Source: Cytophagaceae bacterium (lineage in GTDB: Bacteria; Bacteroidota; Bacteroidia; Cytophagales; Cyclobacteriaceae). Taken from it: a stretch of 64,000 nt of DNA. The stretch is taken from NCBI GenBank assembly GCA_006969745.1, contig CP030886.1, forward strand, positions 310,001-374,000. Reading direction: 5' to 3'. How positions within the stretch are numbered: the first letter of the stretch is position 1; every line of letters starts with the position of its first letter. A program made the translations under genes and the position numbers. The notes beneath the pieces are model-generated. The model was not told where the DNA came from. It worked only from the letters and a program-made list of their open reading frames with translations, and ran no database searches. Positions 38,333 to 46,894 of this stretch are shown piece after piece.

Positions 38333-39739
38333 TTAAACCTCCACTGTTTTCCACTTGCCACGCTTAAATAGTACAATCGCTACTACAGCGTATAAACTAT
38401 GGCAAAAGGCAATGCAGAAAAATACACCATTGGGTCCCCAGTCGTAAACTATAGCCAACAGATATGTCAAAGGAATCTGAATAACCCAGAAGACAACAAT
38501 ATTGATCCAAAGTGGTGTCAATGTATCTCCAGCACCATTAAATGCCTGTCCTATTACCATCCCGTAGGCGAAAAATATGTAACCGAAGCATATAATCCGG
38601 AGCGCATTAATCGCAGTTTCCAAAACCACACCCGACTGATTAAAAATAGCCAATACCTGATCTGAAAATATTGAAAATACAATCGCAACTGCAATGAGAA
38701 AAATTGTATTCCACTTAGCGGTACGCCAAACAGAAGTTTCCGCTCGTTCTGGACTTTTTGCGCCAAGGTTTTGACCTACTAGTGTGGCCGCTGCATTAGC
38801 CATTCCCCATGAAGGCAATAAAGTAAATACAATGACTCTGAATGCCAGCTGATAACCAGCAACTGATTCAGTACCAAACTCAGCTACGATACGAACAAGA
38901 AATAACCAGCTAAGGGTTTCAACCAAAAATTGACCGATTCCAGCTGAGCCAATCTTGATGATCTCAACAACTGTTTTGATCCGAATGACAAAGTTTTTTA
39001 TCGTTAGTTTAATCAAAGAGCTACCATTGAAAATATGCACCAGCTGATAGATAACGCCAATGGACCGACCAGTAGTCGTAGCAATAGCTGCTCCTTCCAC
39101 TCCCATTGCCGGAATTGGTCCCAGGCCAAAAATGAATATCGGATCCAGGATCATATTCAACCCATTTGCCAATAAGAGTGACTTCATGGCAATTGATGCA
39201 TTTCCCGCACCCCTAAAGATTCCATTGATGAGAAAGATCAAAATGATGCTGAGGTTTCCGGCATACATGATCTTTGTATAACCGACTCCTTCATCTATTA
39301 AATCTGACTCTCCCCCCATTAGCGAAAGGATGTCCTCAGCAAATATGAAACCTACTACTCCAAATATGGCTCCAATGACTATGGAGATAACTATTGCCTG
39401 AAAGCCTGCATCTGCGGCTCTCACCAGCTTTTTCTCTCCTACTCTACGCGCAACGATTGCAGTAGCAGCCATGCTTAGCCCGACGGCTAAGGAGTATATA
39501 ATCATTAATGGCGTCTCAGTCAGCGCCACTGTAGCAATAGCATTGACACTTATACGAGACACAAATATCATGTCAACCACTGCAAAAAGTGATTCACCAA
39601 TCATTTCGGCAATCATCGGTATAGATAGTAGGATGATAGCCCGGTTGATACTACCTGTTGTGAATTCTGTTTCCTCTCCTTTTAATGCGGAAACAAAGAG
39701 TTTAAATACTCTAGATATAGAGAATGATTCTTTCGTCAT
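38333..39739 (-). CDS. MATE family efflux transporter
   Basis: A multidrug/toxin antiporter of the MATE family with about 12 membrane helices in two homologous halves. Motifs include GSINRAIILLSIPMIAEM at the start of the first half, ALTETPLMIIYSLAVGLSM, and LVGQNLGAKSPERAETSVWRTA, which is typical between the halves. The ATG at 39739 gives MTKESFSISRVFKLFVSAL, which resembles other starts in the family; earlier starts at 39766 and 39772 are possible. It exports cationic or lipophilic compounds using Na+ or H+. Confidence 0.9.
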   Translation of the reverse strand: MTKESFSISRVFKLFVSALKGEETEFTTGSINRAIILLSIPMIAEMIGESLFAVVDMIFVSRISVNAIATVALTETPLMIIYSLAVGLSMAATAIVARRVGEKKLVRAADAGFQAIVISIVIGAIFGVVGFIFAEDILSLMGGESDLIDEGVGYTKIMYAGNLSIILIFLINGIFRGAGNASIAMKSLLLANGLNMILDPIFIFGLGPIPAMGVEGAAIATTTGRSIGVIYQLVHIFNGSSLIKLTIKNFVIRIKTVVEIIKIGSAGIGQFLVETLSWLFLVRIVAEFGTESVAGYQLAFRVIVFTLLPSWGMANAAATLVGQNLGAKSPERAETSVWRTAKWNTIFLIAVAIVFSIFSDQVLAIFNQSGVVLETAINALRIICFGYIFFAYGMVIGQAFNGAGDTLTPLWINIVVFWVIQIPLTYLLAIVYDWGPNGVFFCIAFCHSLYAVVAIVLFKRGKWKTVEV

Positions 39740-40176
39740 TTCTAAGAAATTAAAATGTGATGGCATGTGCACTAAAAAGACAGCACTGCCTTTGAAATTG
39801 TATACTAAAACAAATGGATAGTTGAGATACCCAGCCTAGGGGTTACCCTCTGATGCGTGAGGGCGTGATATTAACAATCTCTGCGAATAGAATCATAAGG
39901 CCACAATAGTAGCGTATTTTTTTTATTGTACCATTCAAATATTCTTATTTTTATCACAATAAACTAGAATTTCTTTATTTCCTTCAAAATTGTCTTGAAG
40001 CATATATGATTTCTGTTTTTTGGATTTTAATTGGTTAATACGTCTTAAAATCGACTCTTTTAAGACTTTAATGGTCAATAACTAAGTCAATCTTTTAAAC
40101 ATAACATTGGATATTCCTGGCGATAATCTTCTAAAAATACAATTCATATCTAAAGAATTGATTATTTTGGCATCCC
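39740..40176. other. 437-nt intergenic region with hairpins and no gene
   Basis: I find no credible coding sequence here. It holds a CCCTC-tgatgcgt-GAGGG hairpin at 39846-39863, next to an AGGG that could pair alternatively, in the leader of the MATE transcript (minus strand). It also holds a perfect nine-base-pair stem with a 7-nt loop at 40042-40066 on the way to the next gene. The rest is AT-rich. Confidence 0.6.
40042..40066 (+). repeat. Perfect inverted repeat upstream of the nucleotidyltransferase-like gene
   Basis: GTCTTAAAA (40042-40050), a TCGACTC loop and TTTTAAGAC (40058-40066). It could be an operator or a weak terminator; there is no T-run directly after, which argues against a terminator. 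Confidence 0.55.
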
Positions 40177-41181
40177 ATGGAACACGACTATAGCCTGTTA
40201 TTAGAAAATCTAAAAGGGAGAAGGTATGACGAAGCTCTTCGAGAGCCAATACTTTCTGATGCTTTTCACCAATCCGGTTACTCCGACTGTTTACTTTACA
40301 CACTGGAGTCCATGGTTGAAATAGATCCGTCATATGCCTATAAGGTTTATGCTAATTCACGAAGAATTCATGAAATCATAGCCAAATCACTCAAAAAACG
40401 TGGCTATGATGTAGACTATCGCTACCAAGGAGCGCTTAAAACGTATTCAAATATTTTGCTGTACGGCGATGTTGAAATTATCGTAATCAAGAAAAACGTG
40501 TCAGATAAGCCTCACAGGGACATGCAAACGCTTGCAATGGACTTGATGGATATCCTCACCAAAGAGCCCGGTTTCAAAACGGTTGACTACAGCGATAAAA
40601 CACGAATAAGGATCACTGCACAAAAACCTACATGTGAAATTGATGTACTTCCCTCCTTATGGGTGAACAGCGCTGAGTATGTTAAAACCAAGAACGAAAT
40701 CTATAGAGGTATTGCAGAATTTGACTTTGCCAATAAGAAGGTTAAGAAATATCTTCCATTTCTCAATATTGCCAGGATCAATTCTCGCGACCATCATACA
40801 AATGGAAATCTGAAAGCGCTTTCAAGGTTATTAAAAACGCTTCGCGCTGATTCTCATGAGAAAATTGGCCTCAGGGACTCCGAAATAAACGCGATGCTTT
40901 ACAACATTCCGGAAGTAGAAATATCAGTTCCTTCAAATAAGGTACTTTCTCTACTGCCTAAAGTGGCATTGTTACTCGAGAAGCTTAGTTCAGACACTAA
41001 ATACTTTGCACAGCTGCTGTCTCCATCAGAAAAAGATCGAGTATTTGGAGGCAGACCTGAGAAGCAGCAAGAAATCAAAAAGCTTAGCGCGGCATTAAAT
41101 ACGCTAATAGCAGATCTTAAAAAAGACCTCAGTGGAAACAACAAATCACTGGATTCAGAAATAGCCTACTTCGAAGACTAA
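40177..41181 (+). CDS. Orphan nucleotidyltransferase-fold protein resembling CD-NTases (putative)
   Basis: A 334-residue cytoplasmic protein with no signal or membrane segment. At 81-105 the string RYQGALKTY... GDVEIIVI has the layout of the NTase active site (QG[S]x(3)T... [D]x[D/E]): Gly85-Ala86, Asp98 and Glu100. A third acidic residue, Asp156 (CEIDVLPS), sits on a later strand. A helix NGNLKALSRLLKTLR (210-224) resembles the post-catalytic helix of CD-NTase/OAS-like enzymes. The usual Gly-Ser is Gly-Ala, so activity is uncertain. Unlike CBASS cyclases it has no effector, Cap2 or Cap3 gene nearby. The C-terminus is helical and basic. The call is inference from motifs. Confidence 0.55.
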   Translation: MEHDYSLLLENLKGRRYDEALREPILSDAFHQSGYSDCLLYTLESMVEIDPSYAYKVYANSRRIHEIIAKSLKKRGYDVDYRYQGALKTYSNILLYGDVEIIVIKKNVSDKPHRDMQTLAMDLMDILTKEPGFKTVDYSDKTRIRITAQKPTCEIDVLPSLWVNSAEYVKTKNEIYRGIAEFDFANKKVKKYLPFLNIARINSRDHHTNGNLKALSRLLKTLRADSHEKIGLRDSEINAMLYNIPEVEISVPSNKVLSLLPKVALLLEKLSSDTKYFAQLLSPSEKDRVFGGRPEKQQEIKKLSAALNTLIADLKKDLSGNNKSLDSEIAYFED

Positions 41182-43223
41182 GAAATCAAGCCAGCTCTTT
41201 TAAGCAATGCATCTGGTGACGGTTCCTGACCTCTAAACTTCTTGTATAAGACCATGGGATGCTCTGTGCCTCCTTTGCTTAGAATATTTTCCTTGAATGA
41301 AGCCGCAGTTTTTTCATCAAACACACCATTTTCTTTAAAAAGGGAAAACGCATCTGCATCCAGAACTTCGGCCCATTTATAGCTGTAATATCCAGCAGCA
41401 TACCCACCTGCAAAAATGTGGCTAAACTGGACACTCATGTTGGTATCCGGTACTTTTGGAAAAAGTTCAGTAGCAGCAAATGCCTTCTCCTCAAATGCAC
41501 CTACACTATCCACTTTGTTTGCTTCATCTAATGATAAGCTATGCCAAGCCATATCAAGCAAGCCAAAACTCAATTGACGCACGGTAGCGTATGCTTCATG
41601 ATAGGTAGAAGACTTCTTGATTCGCTCAATGAGGTCATTTGGAATTAGCTCTCCTGTTTTGTGATGTTTGGCGAAGAGATCCAGGCACTCTTTTTCATAG
41701 CACCAATTTTCCATGATTTGGGACGGAAGTTCTACAAAGTCCCAATAAACACTTGTCCCAGAAAGACTCTGATACTTTGTATCTGCAAGCATACCATGAA
41801 GCGCATGCCCGAATTCATGAAACAAGGTTTCTACTTCATTAAATTTTAAAAGCGATGGATGGCCTGCAGTTGATGGAGTGAAATTACATACAATACTTAC
41901 TTGAGGAATTATCCGCTTGCCTTGTACATATTTTTGTCCTCTGTAAGAAGTCATCCATGCACCTCCCCTCTTGCCATCTCGTGGGAAAAAATCTGCAAGA
42001 AATATTGAGACAACCTCACCAGACTTATTCAAGACCTCATATGCTTGCACATCCTGATGATACACCTCTAACTTTTCATTGAGTCTGAATGAAATGCCAT
42101 ACAATCTTTCAGCAGTCTCAAAAACACCATTTATTACATTCTCGAGTTTGAAAAATGGCTTCACCAATTCGTCATTCAATTCATATTTCTCCTTTCGTAA
42201 TTTCTCAGAATAATACGACCAATCCCATCTTTCTAAGGTGATATCTTCTCCTTTGGCCTTAATGTATTCCTTGATCTCTTCTACCTCTTCTTGTGCTTTC
42301 GGAAAGCTTTTTTCTAATAAATCGTTGAGAAAATCGATAACCTTATCTGGTGATTCTGCCATTCGTTGCTCTAAAACATAATGAGCGAATGTTGGGTAGC
42401 CCAACAGTGAGGCCAGCTCAGCTTTTAAGCGGATAGTCTTCAAAATCAGCTCCTGATTATCTCGTTCATCGCCTTTGAAACACTTACACATGTAAGCCTT
42501 GTAGAGTTTTTCTCTCAATGATCGATTATCAGCATATTCCATAAAGGGAATGTAGCTTGGTGCTTGTAGCGTAAATATCCATGCAGATTCTTGACCTTTC
42601 CGTTGAGCCAATTCTTTTGCTCGTGCTTTCACGTCTTCAGGCAATCCTGATAAGTCACTCTCATCAGTGATCACCAACTCATAATCATTAGTTTCTGCAA
42701 GCACATTTTCTGAAAATGAAAGCGACAACTTTGATAGCTCAATACTTATTTCTTTAAACCTATTTTTCTTATCCCCCTCCAGCTCAACTCCACGCCGAAC
42801 AAAATCAAAATAAGTATCATGCAAAAGTTTCCTTTGCTCGCCTGATAGATCAAGCTCTCCTCTTTGGTCATATACTTTTTTAACGCGTGCGAACAAATCA
42901 CTATTTTGTTTTACCTCACTGCTAAATGCCGAGAGCTTTGGCGACACATTTTGCGCTATTTTCTGCAGCTCTTCATTCGTTTCTGCAGAATTTAGATTGA
43001 ATAAAATGCTAGAATTTCTTTGCAACTTTTCACCACTATTTTCCAATGCTTCGATTGTGTTACGAAATGATGGCGGTTCTTTATTTTCAATCATATCTCG
43101 TACTTCCTGCTTAGCTTCAGACAGAGCTACCTCAATTGCTTCTTCATAATGATCTGAAGATATTTTTGAAAAAGGAGGCATTTCGAATGCGGTATTAAAT
43201 GAAGAAAGAAGTGGGTTTGACAT
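41178..43223 (-). CDS. M3 family oligopeptidase (oligopeptidase A/dipeptidyl carboxypeptidase type)
   Basis: A zinc endopeptidase of 681 residues that degrades short peptides in the cytoplasm; no signal peptide is seen. The zinc motif is HEFGH in ETLFHEFGHALHGML, with a Glu ligand in the following helix (SQIMENWCYE). The upstream KRGGAWMTSY and downstream SHIFAGGYAAGYYSYKWAEVLDADAF are typical of the M3A branch. It overlaps the orphan NTase gene by four bases at the 3' ends and is divergent from the MscS gene, with 77 nt between their starts. Confidence 0.94.
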   Translation of the reverse strand: MSNPLLSSFNTAFEMPPFSKISSDHYEEAIEVALSEAKQEVRDMIENKEPPSFRNTIEALENSGEKLQRNSSILFNLNSAETNEELQKIAQNVSPKLSAFSSEVKQNSDLFARVKKVYDQRGELDLSGEQRKLLHDTYFDFVRRGVELEGDKKNRFKEISIELSKLSLSFSENVLAETNDYELVITDESDLSGLPEDVKARAKELAQRKGQESAWIFTLQAPSYIPFMEYADNRSLREKLYKAYMCKCFKGDERDNQELILKTIRLKAELASLLGYPTFAHYVLEQRMAESPDKVIDFLNDLLEKSFPKAQEEVEEIKEYIKAKGEDITLERWDWSYYSEKLRKEKYELNDELVKPFFKLENVINGVFETAERLYGISFRLNEKLEVYHQDVQAYEVLNKSGEVVSIFLADFFPRDGKRGGAWMTSYRGQKYVQGKRIIPQVSIVCNFTPSTAGHPSLLKFNEVETLFHEFGHALHGMLADTKYQSLSGTSVYWDFVELPSQIMENWCYEKECLDLFAKHHKTGELIPNDLIERIKKSSTYHEAYATVRQLSFGLLDMAWHSLSLDEANKVDSVGAFEEKAFAATELFPKVPDTNMSVQFSHIFAGGYAAGYYSYKWAEVLDADAFSLFKENGVFDEKTAASFKENILSKGGTEHPMVLYKKFRGQEPSPDALLKRAGLIS

Positions 43224-43252
43224 CCTTGAAAAATTTAATTGTAAATGGTCGG

Positions 43253-43260
43253 CAAAGGTA
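43253..43260 (-). promoter_or_regulatory. Promoter -7 element of the M3 peptidase gene
   Basis: On the minus strand this reads TACCTTTG, an exact TAnnTTTG match, 30 nt from the ATG at 43223. A TTTG lies 23 nt upstream, slightly far for the -33 box. Confidence 0.45.
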
Positions 43261-43275
43261 ATGGCTCAAGCGTTT

Positions 43276-43283
43276 TACTTTTG
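43276..43283 (+). promoter_or_regulatory. Promoter -7 element of the MscS gene
   Basis: TACTTTTG matches TAnnTTTG exactly, 17 nt before the ATG at 43301. It overlaps the palindrome TTTTGCAAAA (43279-43288). It is divergent from the M3 promoter with only 15 nt between the two -7 boxes, so the two polymerases may compete. Confidence 0.45.
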
Positions 43284-43300
43284 CAAAAAATGCAGATCTT

Positions 43301-44896
43301 ATGAGGTACGTTTTACTAGCAAGTTTTTGTGTCTACTCCTTCTTTGCGGAAGCCCAGAATTCTTATTTGGATTTGAGTACACCATACCATTCGGTAAGAA
43401 CATTCCTCGAAAACTTGCAACCCGAATCAACCAATGATTCAATTGCCGCCTTGCCATTTAAACCTTCTGGCAGAAGTCTGAAGGAGGCAAAGGAGTCCGC
43501 TGTGAAATTCAAACGAGTATTGGACGGAAGAGGGATTTATCTCTATTTAGATGAAATACCCAATTCATCAAATTATTTGGATTCTGCCAGTAACCGTAGA
43601 AAATATGTACTGATCGATGCTTACCCAAAAATATTTCTTCTCAAGTCAGAAAATGGCAACTGGTACTTTTCAGACTCGAGTATTGATAGAATTGAAGAGC
43701 TTTATAAAGAGACGTTTAGATTTGGAACAGGCGAGCTGCTGAACTTACTACCAAAGCTTGGAACCAAAAAAACTTTTGGCTTATACTCCTACCAGTACAT
43801 TACTATTTTCATTTTGGCACTCATCAGTGCGCTTGTTTATAAAGTCTTTGCATTTTTTACTGAAAAGATATTTAGCAGACTAGTCAAAAGGTTTAACTAT
43901 CAAAGTGAAACGTCTGAGAAATACTTGTGGCAAATTGCCAGACCTACGAGCGTCTTTATCATCGTCTTGTTACTTCTGCTTATTACACCCGCACTCCAAC
44001 TTCCAGTCACATATTCCAAATATGTGAACATTATTCTCCGAGTGATGGTGCCACTATTTGGCACAGTGATTATGTATCGAATGGTTTCAATAGCAAGTGT
44101 ATTTCTAATGAGAATGGCGCAAACTACAGAAAGTACGCTGGACGATCAACTCGTTCCACTTCTTAGAAAGACGCTTAAAACATTTGTGATAATTATAGGC
44201 ACATTGTTGATTTTGGACAATCTGCAGGTACCAATTCTTCCTCTTCTTACCGGGCTTTCGATTGGTGGTTTAGCCTTTGCATTGGCCGCTCAAGACACAA
44301 TTAAGAATTTTTTCGGGTCTGTTATGATCTTTATAGATAAACCATTTCAAGTTGGTGATTGGATCACTTCCAATGACGTGGATGGGACCGTAGAAGAAGT
44401 TGGGTTCAGATCATCAAGAATTCGAACATTTAGAAATTCATTGATCTATGTACCAAATAGTAAGCTTGCCGATAATACGATCGACAATCACGGACTAAGA
44501 AAGTACAGACGATTTTATACCCAAATTTCAATTACTTATGACACTCCACCGGAGATGATTGAAGTCTTCGTCAAAGGACTGAGACAAATTGTAGAAGACC
44601 ACCCAAATACGTGGAAGGATAATTATCATGTGTATTTCAATGAAATGGCATCCAGCTCGTTGAATATTATGTTTTATATCTTTTTCAGTGTGCCTACGTG
44701 GGGAGAAGAACTTAAGTGTAGACATGAAATACTGATGAGTATCGTCAAGCTTGGTAAAGAACTAGGTGTCAACTTTGCCTTCCCTACACAAACACTTCAC
44801 ATTGAAAATCTGCCAGGCCAACCATCACTTTCTCCTTCGTATCCATCAGGATCTGATGCAGAAATGAAACTGCAAACGTTCTTTAAAAAGAACTGA
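43301..44896 (+). CDS. Mechanosensitive ion channel of the MscS family
   Basis: A membrane-tension gated channel that releases solutes on hypo-osmotic shock. The protein has 531 residues: a signal peptide (ending FFAEAQ), a periplasmic extension of about 140 residues, and about five membrane helices from residue 166 on. The MscS pore helix and beta domain follow: GLSIGGLAFALAAQDTIKNFF, FIDKPFQVGDWI and VPNSKLADNTIDN. The cytoplasmic alpha/beta domain lies at the C-terminus. The N-terminal extension makes it longer than E. coli MscS and like the YnaI/MscM-type proteins of Bacteroidota. Confidence 0.93.
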   Translation: MRYVLLASFCVYSFFAEAQNSYLDLSTPYHSVRTFLENLQPESTNDSIAALPFKPSGRSLKEAKESAVKFKRVLDGRGIYLYLDEIPNSSNYLDSASNRRKYVLIDAYPKIFLLKSENGNWYFSDSSIDRIEELYKETFRFGTGELLNLLPKLGTKKTFGLYSYQYITIFILALISALVYKVFAFFTEKIFSRLVKRFNYQSETSEKYLWQIARPTSVFIIVLLLLLITPALQLPVTYSKYVNIILRVMVPLFGTVIMYRMVSIASVFLMRMAQTTESTLDDQLVPLLRKTLKTFVIIIGTLLILDNLQVPILPLLTGLSIGGLAFALAAQDTIKNFFGSVMIFIDKPFQVGDWITSNDVDGTVEEVGFRSSRIRTFRNSLIYVPNSKLADNTIDNHGLRKYRRFYTQISITYDTPPEMIEVFVKGLRQIVEDHPNTWKDNYHVYFNEMASSSLNIMFYIFFSVPTWGEELKCRHEILMSIVKLGKELGVNFAFPTQTLHIENLPGQPSLSPSYPSGSDAEMKLQTFFKKN

Positions 44897-44903
44897 GTAG
44901 TGC

Positions 44904-45374
44904 TTAGTGAGCGGCGGAGCTGGTTAGGTGATGGCCTTTTACCCAATCAAAGCGATTGAACTCAAGCAGCTCTGTTTCTGAGTCATCGTTAAAGATTTCT
45001 TCAATCACGATGAAATGTCTGTGATTGTCTTCGGCTATGTACCCAAGCAGAATGTATTCCCATTCATTTCCGTCCAGCATAAACTTAAGAATGTGAGCGG
45101 AGATAATTTCTTCTCCATGGCCATATTCTGTAATTAACGCCTCCCTCTCAGTTTCATCGTTCACATATTCGGCTTTCTCAGACCATAATTCATCATGATC
45201 GATATATGCATGTATGATCAGGTCACCGTCTAATTTAGTATGATCATGAAGATGCTTGATTTTGAAATGATCAAAAGCATGAACTTGTGGATCACTTACG
45301 TAGTGACCTGTATAAAACTGGCCATGGGAAAAAAACGTGAGTGTGAGAAAAAATAAGGTGATTAGCGGTTTCAT
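44904..45374 (-). CDS. Small secreted His/Asp/Glu-rich protein, function unknown
   Basis: A 156-residue protein with a signal peptide (MKPLITLFFLTLTFFSHG, then Q). The mature part is rich in His, Asp and Glu (FDHFKIKHLHDHTKLDGD, DNRHFIVIEE-like strands, ending HHLTSSAAH), so metal binding is possible but not shown. I recognise no family. It is convergent with the MscS gene, eight bases apart, and has no operon partner. Confidence 0.6.
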   Translation of the reverse strand: MKPLITLFFLTLTFFSHGQFYTGHYVSDPQVHAFDHFKIKHLHDHTKLDGDLIIHAYIDHDELWSEKAEYVNDETEREALITEYGHGEEIISAHILKFMLDGNEWEYILLGYIAEDNHRHFIVIEEIFNDDSETELLEFNRFDWVKGHHLTSSAAH

Positions 45375-45588
45375 TGCTATAATTTTTAAATGGTGAATTA
45401 AAAATCTATAGCGGTTGACACCTCAAGGATATAAATATTTCCAGAAATAACTGCGGAAAAATGGCCTGACAATCCACCGATTTCGACAAAACCAAGATGC
45501 AACACTATAAACCATTGATTTTAGCATATTTCCTGAGCAGGAACTTAATTGATAAATTCGTCCTTCTGACAAAAAACGATAAAAACAC

Positions 45589-46728
45589 ATGAAATTCGGA
45601 ACCAAAGCACTGCATGCGGGCATCGAACCAGACCCGTCCACCGGAGCAATAATGACTCCTATTTTTCAGACATCAACCTACGTGCAAGATGGTCCGGGAA
45701 TTCACAAAGGTTATGAATACGCTCGTACTCAAAATCCGACAAGAAGCGCACTCGAAAAGAATATTGCATCACTTGAAAATGCCAGATTCGGAAGGTGTTT
45801 CGCCTCCGGAATGAGTGCTACTGAAACAGTGATAAAAACATTACGCCCAGGTGATGAGGTAATTTGCACCGGCGACCTTTATGGAGGAAGTTTTAGATTG
45901 TTCACACAAATGTATGAGCAATTTGGAATCAGATTCACTTTCATTGATATGCGCGATGCTAAGAATGTGGAGGAGGTAATCACCGATAAAACCAAGCTCT
46001 TGTGGATTGAAACGCCAACTAATCCAATGCTTAACATCATTGATATTGAAACAATAAGTGCAATTGGTCATAAACACGGAGCTAAGGTGGCTGTTGACAA
46101 TACTTTTGCTTCTCCCTATTTACAAAATCCATTGGATCTTGGAGCTGACATTGTCATGCATTCAGTCACCAAGTATATAGCAGGACATTCTGATGTAATT
46201 ATGGGGTTTCTAGGTACGAATGATTTGGCAATTGATGAACAATTTGGATTCATTCAGAATTCAAGTGGGGCAGTTCCGGGTCCACAAGACTGTTTTCTGG
46301 TATTGAGAGGAGTAAAAACACTTCATATTCGCATGCAAAGACATTGTGAAAATGGTGAGGTAGTTGCAAAATATCTAAAAAATCACCCTAACATCGATAA
46401 AGTCTTCTGGCCAGGTTTTGAAGATCATCCAAACCATGAGCTTGCAAAAAAACAAATGAGAGGGTTCGGAGGTATGATCTCTTTTATTCAAAAAGATGAT
46501 AGCCTCGAAAAGACGGAAAGTACACTTGGGAAGTTTAAACTATTCAGCCTTGCCGAATCTCTTGGAGGTGTTGAATCTTTGGTGGGCCACCCTTCAGGTA
46601 TGACTCACGCAAGCATTCCAAAAGAAAAGCGAGTGGTCGGTGGCTTGACCGACACCATGATTAGACTCAGCGTAGGTATAGAAGATATTGATGATCTTAT
46701 AGCAGACCTTGAGCAAGCACTCAAATAA
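45589..46728 (+). CDS. metB: Cystathionine gamma-synthase-type PLP enzyme
   Basis: A Cys/Met metabolism PLP-dependent enzyme, fold type I, of 379 residues. PLP Lys195 lies in HSVTKYIAGHSD. YARTQNPTR (44-52) supplies the phosphate-binding residues of the neighbouring subunit, and SGMSAT and VDNTFASPYLQNP match. The C-terminal region has AESLGGVESLVGHPSGMTHAS. The pattern fits cystathionine gamma-synthase, joining an activated homoserine with cysteine for methionine synthesis. Lyases of the same family are hard to separate by eye, so the reaction is somewhat uncertain. It is a single gene with a terminator-like hairpin after it. Confidence 0.88.
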   Translation: MKFGTKALHAGIEPDPSTGAIMTPIFQTSTYVQDGPGIHKGYEYARTQNPTRSALEKNIASLENARFGRCFASGMSATETVIKTLRPGDEVICTGDLYGGSFRLFTQMYEQFGIRFTFIDMRDAKNVEEVITDKTKLLWIETPTNPMLNIIDIETISAIGHKHGAKVAVDNTFASPYLQNPLDLGADIVMHSVTKYIAGHSDVIMGFLGTNDLAIDEQFGFIQNSSGAVPGPQDCFLVLRGVKTLHIRMQRHCENGEVVAKYLKNHPNIDKVFWPGFEDHPNHELAKKQMRGFGGMISFIQKDDSLEKTESTLGKFKLFSLAESLGGVESLVGHPSGMTHASIPKEKRVVGGLTDTMIRLSVGIEDIDDLIADLEQALK

Positions 46729-46750
46729 ATTCTTCAAACGCAATGAGCAA

Positions 46751-46774
46751 TAAACCCCGCTTATGTGGGGTTTA
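46751..46774 (+). terminator. Likely terminator after metB
   Basis: TAAACCCC and GGGGTTTA form a perfect eight-base-pair stem around GCTTATGT, 22 nt after the stop. The T-run is only TTTATTAT, so it is moderate. Confidence 0.6.
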
Positions 46775-46894
46775 TTATGCTAAGTCGAAAAATTCTTCTA
46801 TCAAATTTGCTTAGAAATTATTGGTATGAATTTAGTTATTATATTCGGTTAAAGGTGTAATAGAAAGCCTGAATCAACGGACTCTCTAAGTCAA

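Noticed and set aside
39830..39900. A TPP riboswitch in the MATE leader
   Set aside because: Some G/C-rich strings recall it but the CUGAGA and ACCUGA cores are absent.
40177..41181. A complete CBASS defence operon around the nucleotidyltransferase-like gene
   Set aside because: The neighbours are a MATE exporter and an M3 oligopeptidase; no effector, ubiquitin-like or HORMA genes are present.
45420..45589. A SAM riboswitch before metB
   Set aside because: The conserved SAM-I core strings are not seen in the 200 nt upstream on either strand.
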